Shown here one piece after another: positions 4,984 through 5,025 of a DNA stretch of 5,025 nucleotides. Each line of letters opens with the position of its first letter. Positions within the stretch are counted from its first letter, which is position 1. Below the pieces are notes generated by a model, which made no database searches, had not been told where the DNA came from, and saw nothing but the letters and a program-made list of their open reading frames with translations. Made by a program: the position numbers and the translations under genes. The DNA comes from an archaeon (GTDB taxonomy: Archaea; Thermoproteota; Bathyarchaeia; TCS64): assembly GCA_020444005.1 (NCBI GenBank), contig JAHLLU010000172.1, positions 1-5,025 of the forward strand. The letters run 5' to 3'.

Positions 4984-5025
4984 ATGCTAGCTGAACGAGA
5001 AGCCGCCAAGTACCCGTTCCTCAAG
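4984..5025 (+). CDS. N-terminus of a gene cut by the right edge, possibly primase large subunit
   Basis: Only 14 residues are present, MLAEREAAKYPFLK, open to the last base. The phrase 'aKYPFLk' near the N-terminus is characteristic of archaeal DNA primase large subunits (PriL), in which a YPF-containing helix opens the protein. This is a match to memory of a short motif, not a domain identification, and other proteins could start similarly. An in-frame stop occurs at 4894-4896; GTG 4975 is a possible alternative start, but the TATA-like element 26.5 bases before ATG 4984 fits a leaderless mRNA. The minus-strand frame covering this stretch is treated as a shadow, because it crosses the promoter of the Ig-like gene and has no recognisable content. 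Confidence 0.45.
   Translation, partial: MLAEREAAKYPFLK

Noticed and set aside
4800..5024. 74-residue minus-strand frame at the right end
   Set aside because: It begins with TTG at the window edge, runs through the TATA box and dyad of the divergent region and is antisense to the probable primase start. No family features are seen.

Overview
This is an archaeal chromosomal window. The promoters are archaeal TATA boxes rather than bacterial -35/-10 pairs. Five of them have a TATA-like centre about 26.5 bases before an ATG, which is the geometry of leaderless mRNAs. The one clear internal ribosome binding site is GGTGA, and two genes start with TTG. A gene fragment at the right edge resembles the N-terminus of the archaeal primase large subunit. 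Base composition is moderate. An Asgard lineage such as Thorarchaeia would fit, but nothing seen here proves the phylum.

Left part (1-619): a possible 35-residue gene with its own TATA box lies on the minus strand. Divergent from it is a 91-residue staphylococcal-nuclease-like domain that has lost the catalytic residues. A T-tract terminator follows that gene.

Centre (620-4166, all plus strand): a complete M24 metallopeptidase of the Xaa-Pro dipeptidase type is followed one base later by a small membrane methyltransferase of the ICMT/PEMT superfamily. GGTGA inside the end of the peptidase gene couples the two. Next come a Rieske non-haem iron oxygenase catalytic subunit, a MutT-like Nudix hydrolase and a class I SAM-dependent methyltransferase. 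The first two have convincing leaderless promoters; the methyltransferase promoter is weaker. These genes are packed closely but look like neighbouring short transcription units rather than one operon. No reductase or ferredoxin for the oxygenase is in the window.

Right part (4163-5025): a 54-residue rubredoxin on the minus strand has its stop codon overlapping the stop codon of the methyltransferase. Upstream of it, on the same strand, is a membrane-anchored protein with an Ig-like domain. A 192-base divergent region follows, containing a TATA box for the Ig-like gene and a strong imperfect inverted repeat. The start of a plus-strand gene, tentatively priL, runs off the edge.

The genes most plausibly linked in function are the oxygenase and the rubredoxin (electron transfer), and the peptidase-methyltransferase pair (shared translation). 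A common pathway for the whole group is not demonstrated. I saw no tRNA, rRNA, CRISPR array, insertion sequence or integration site.
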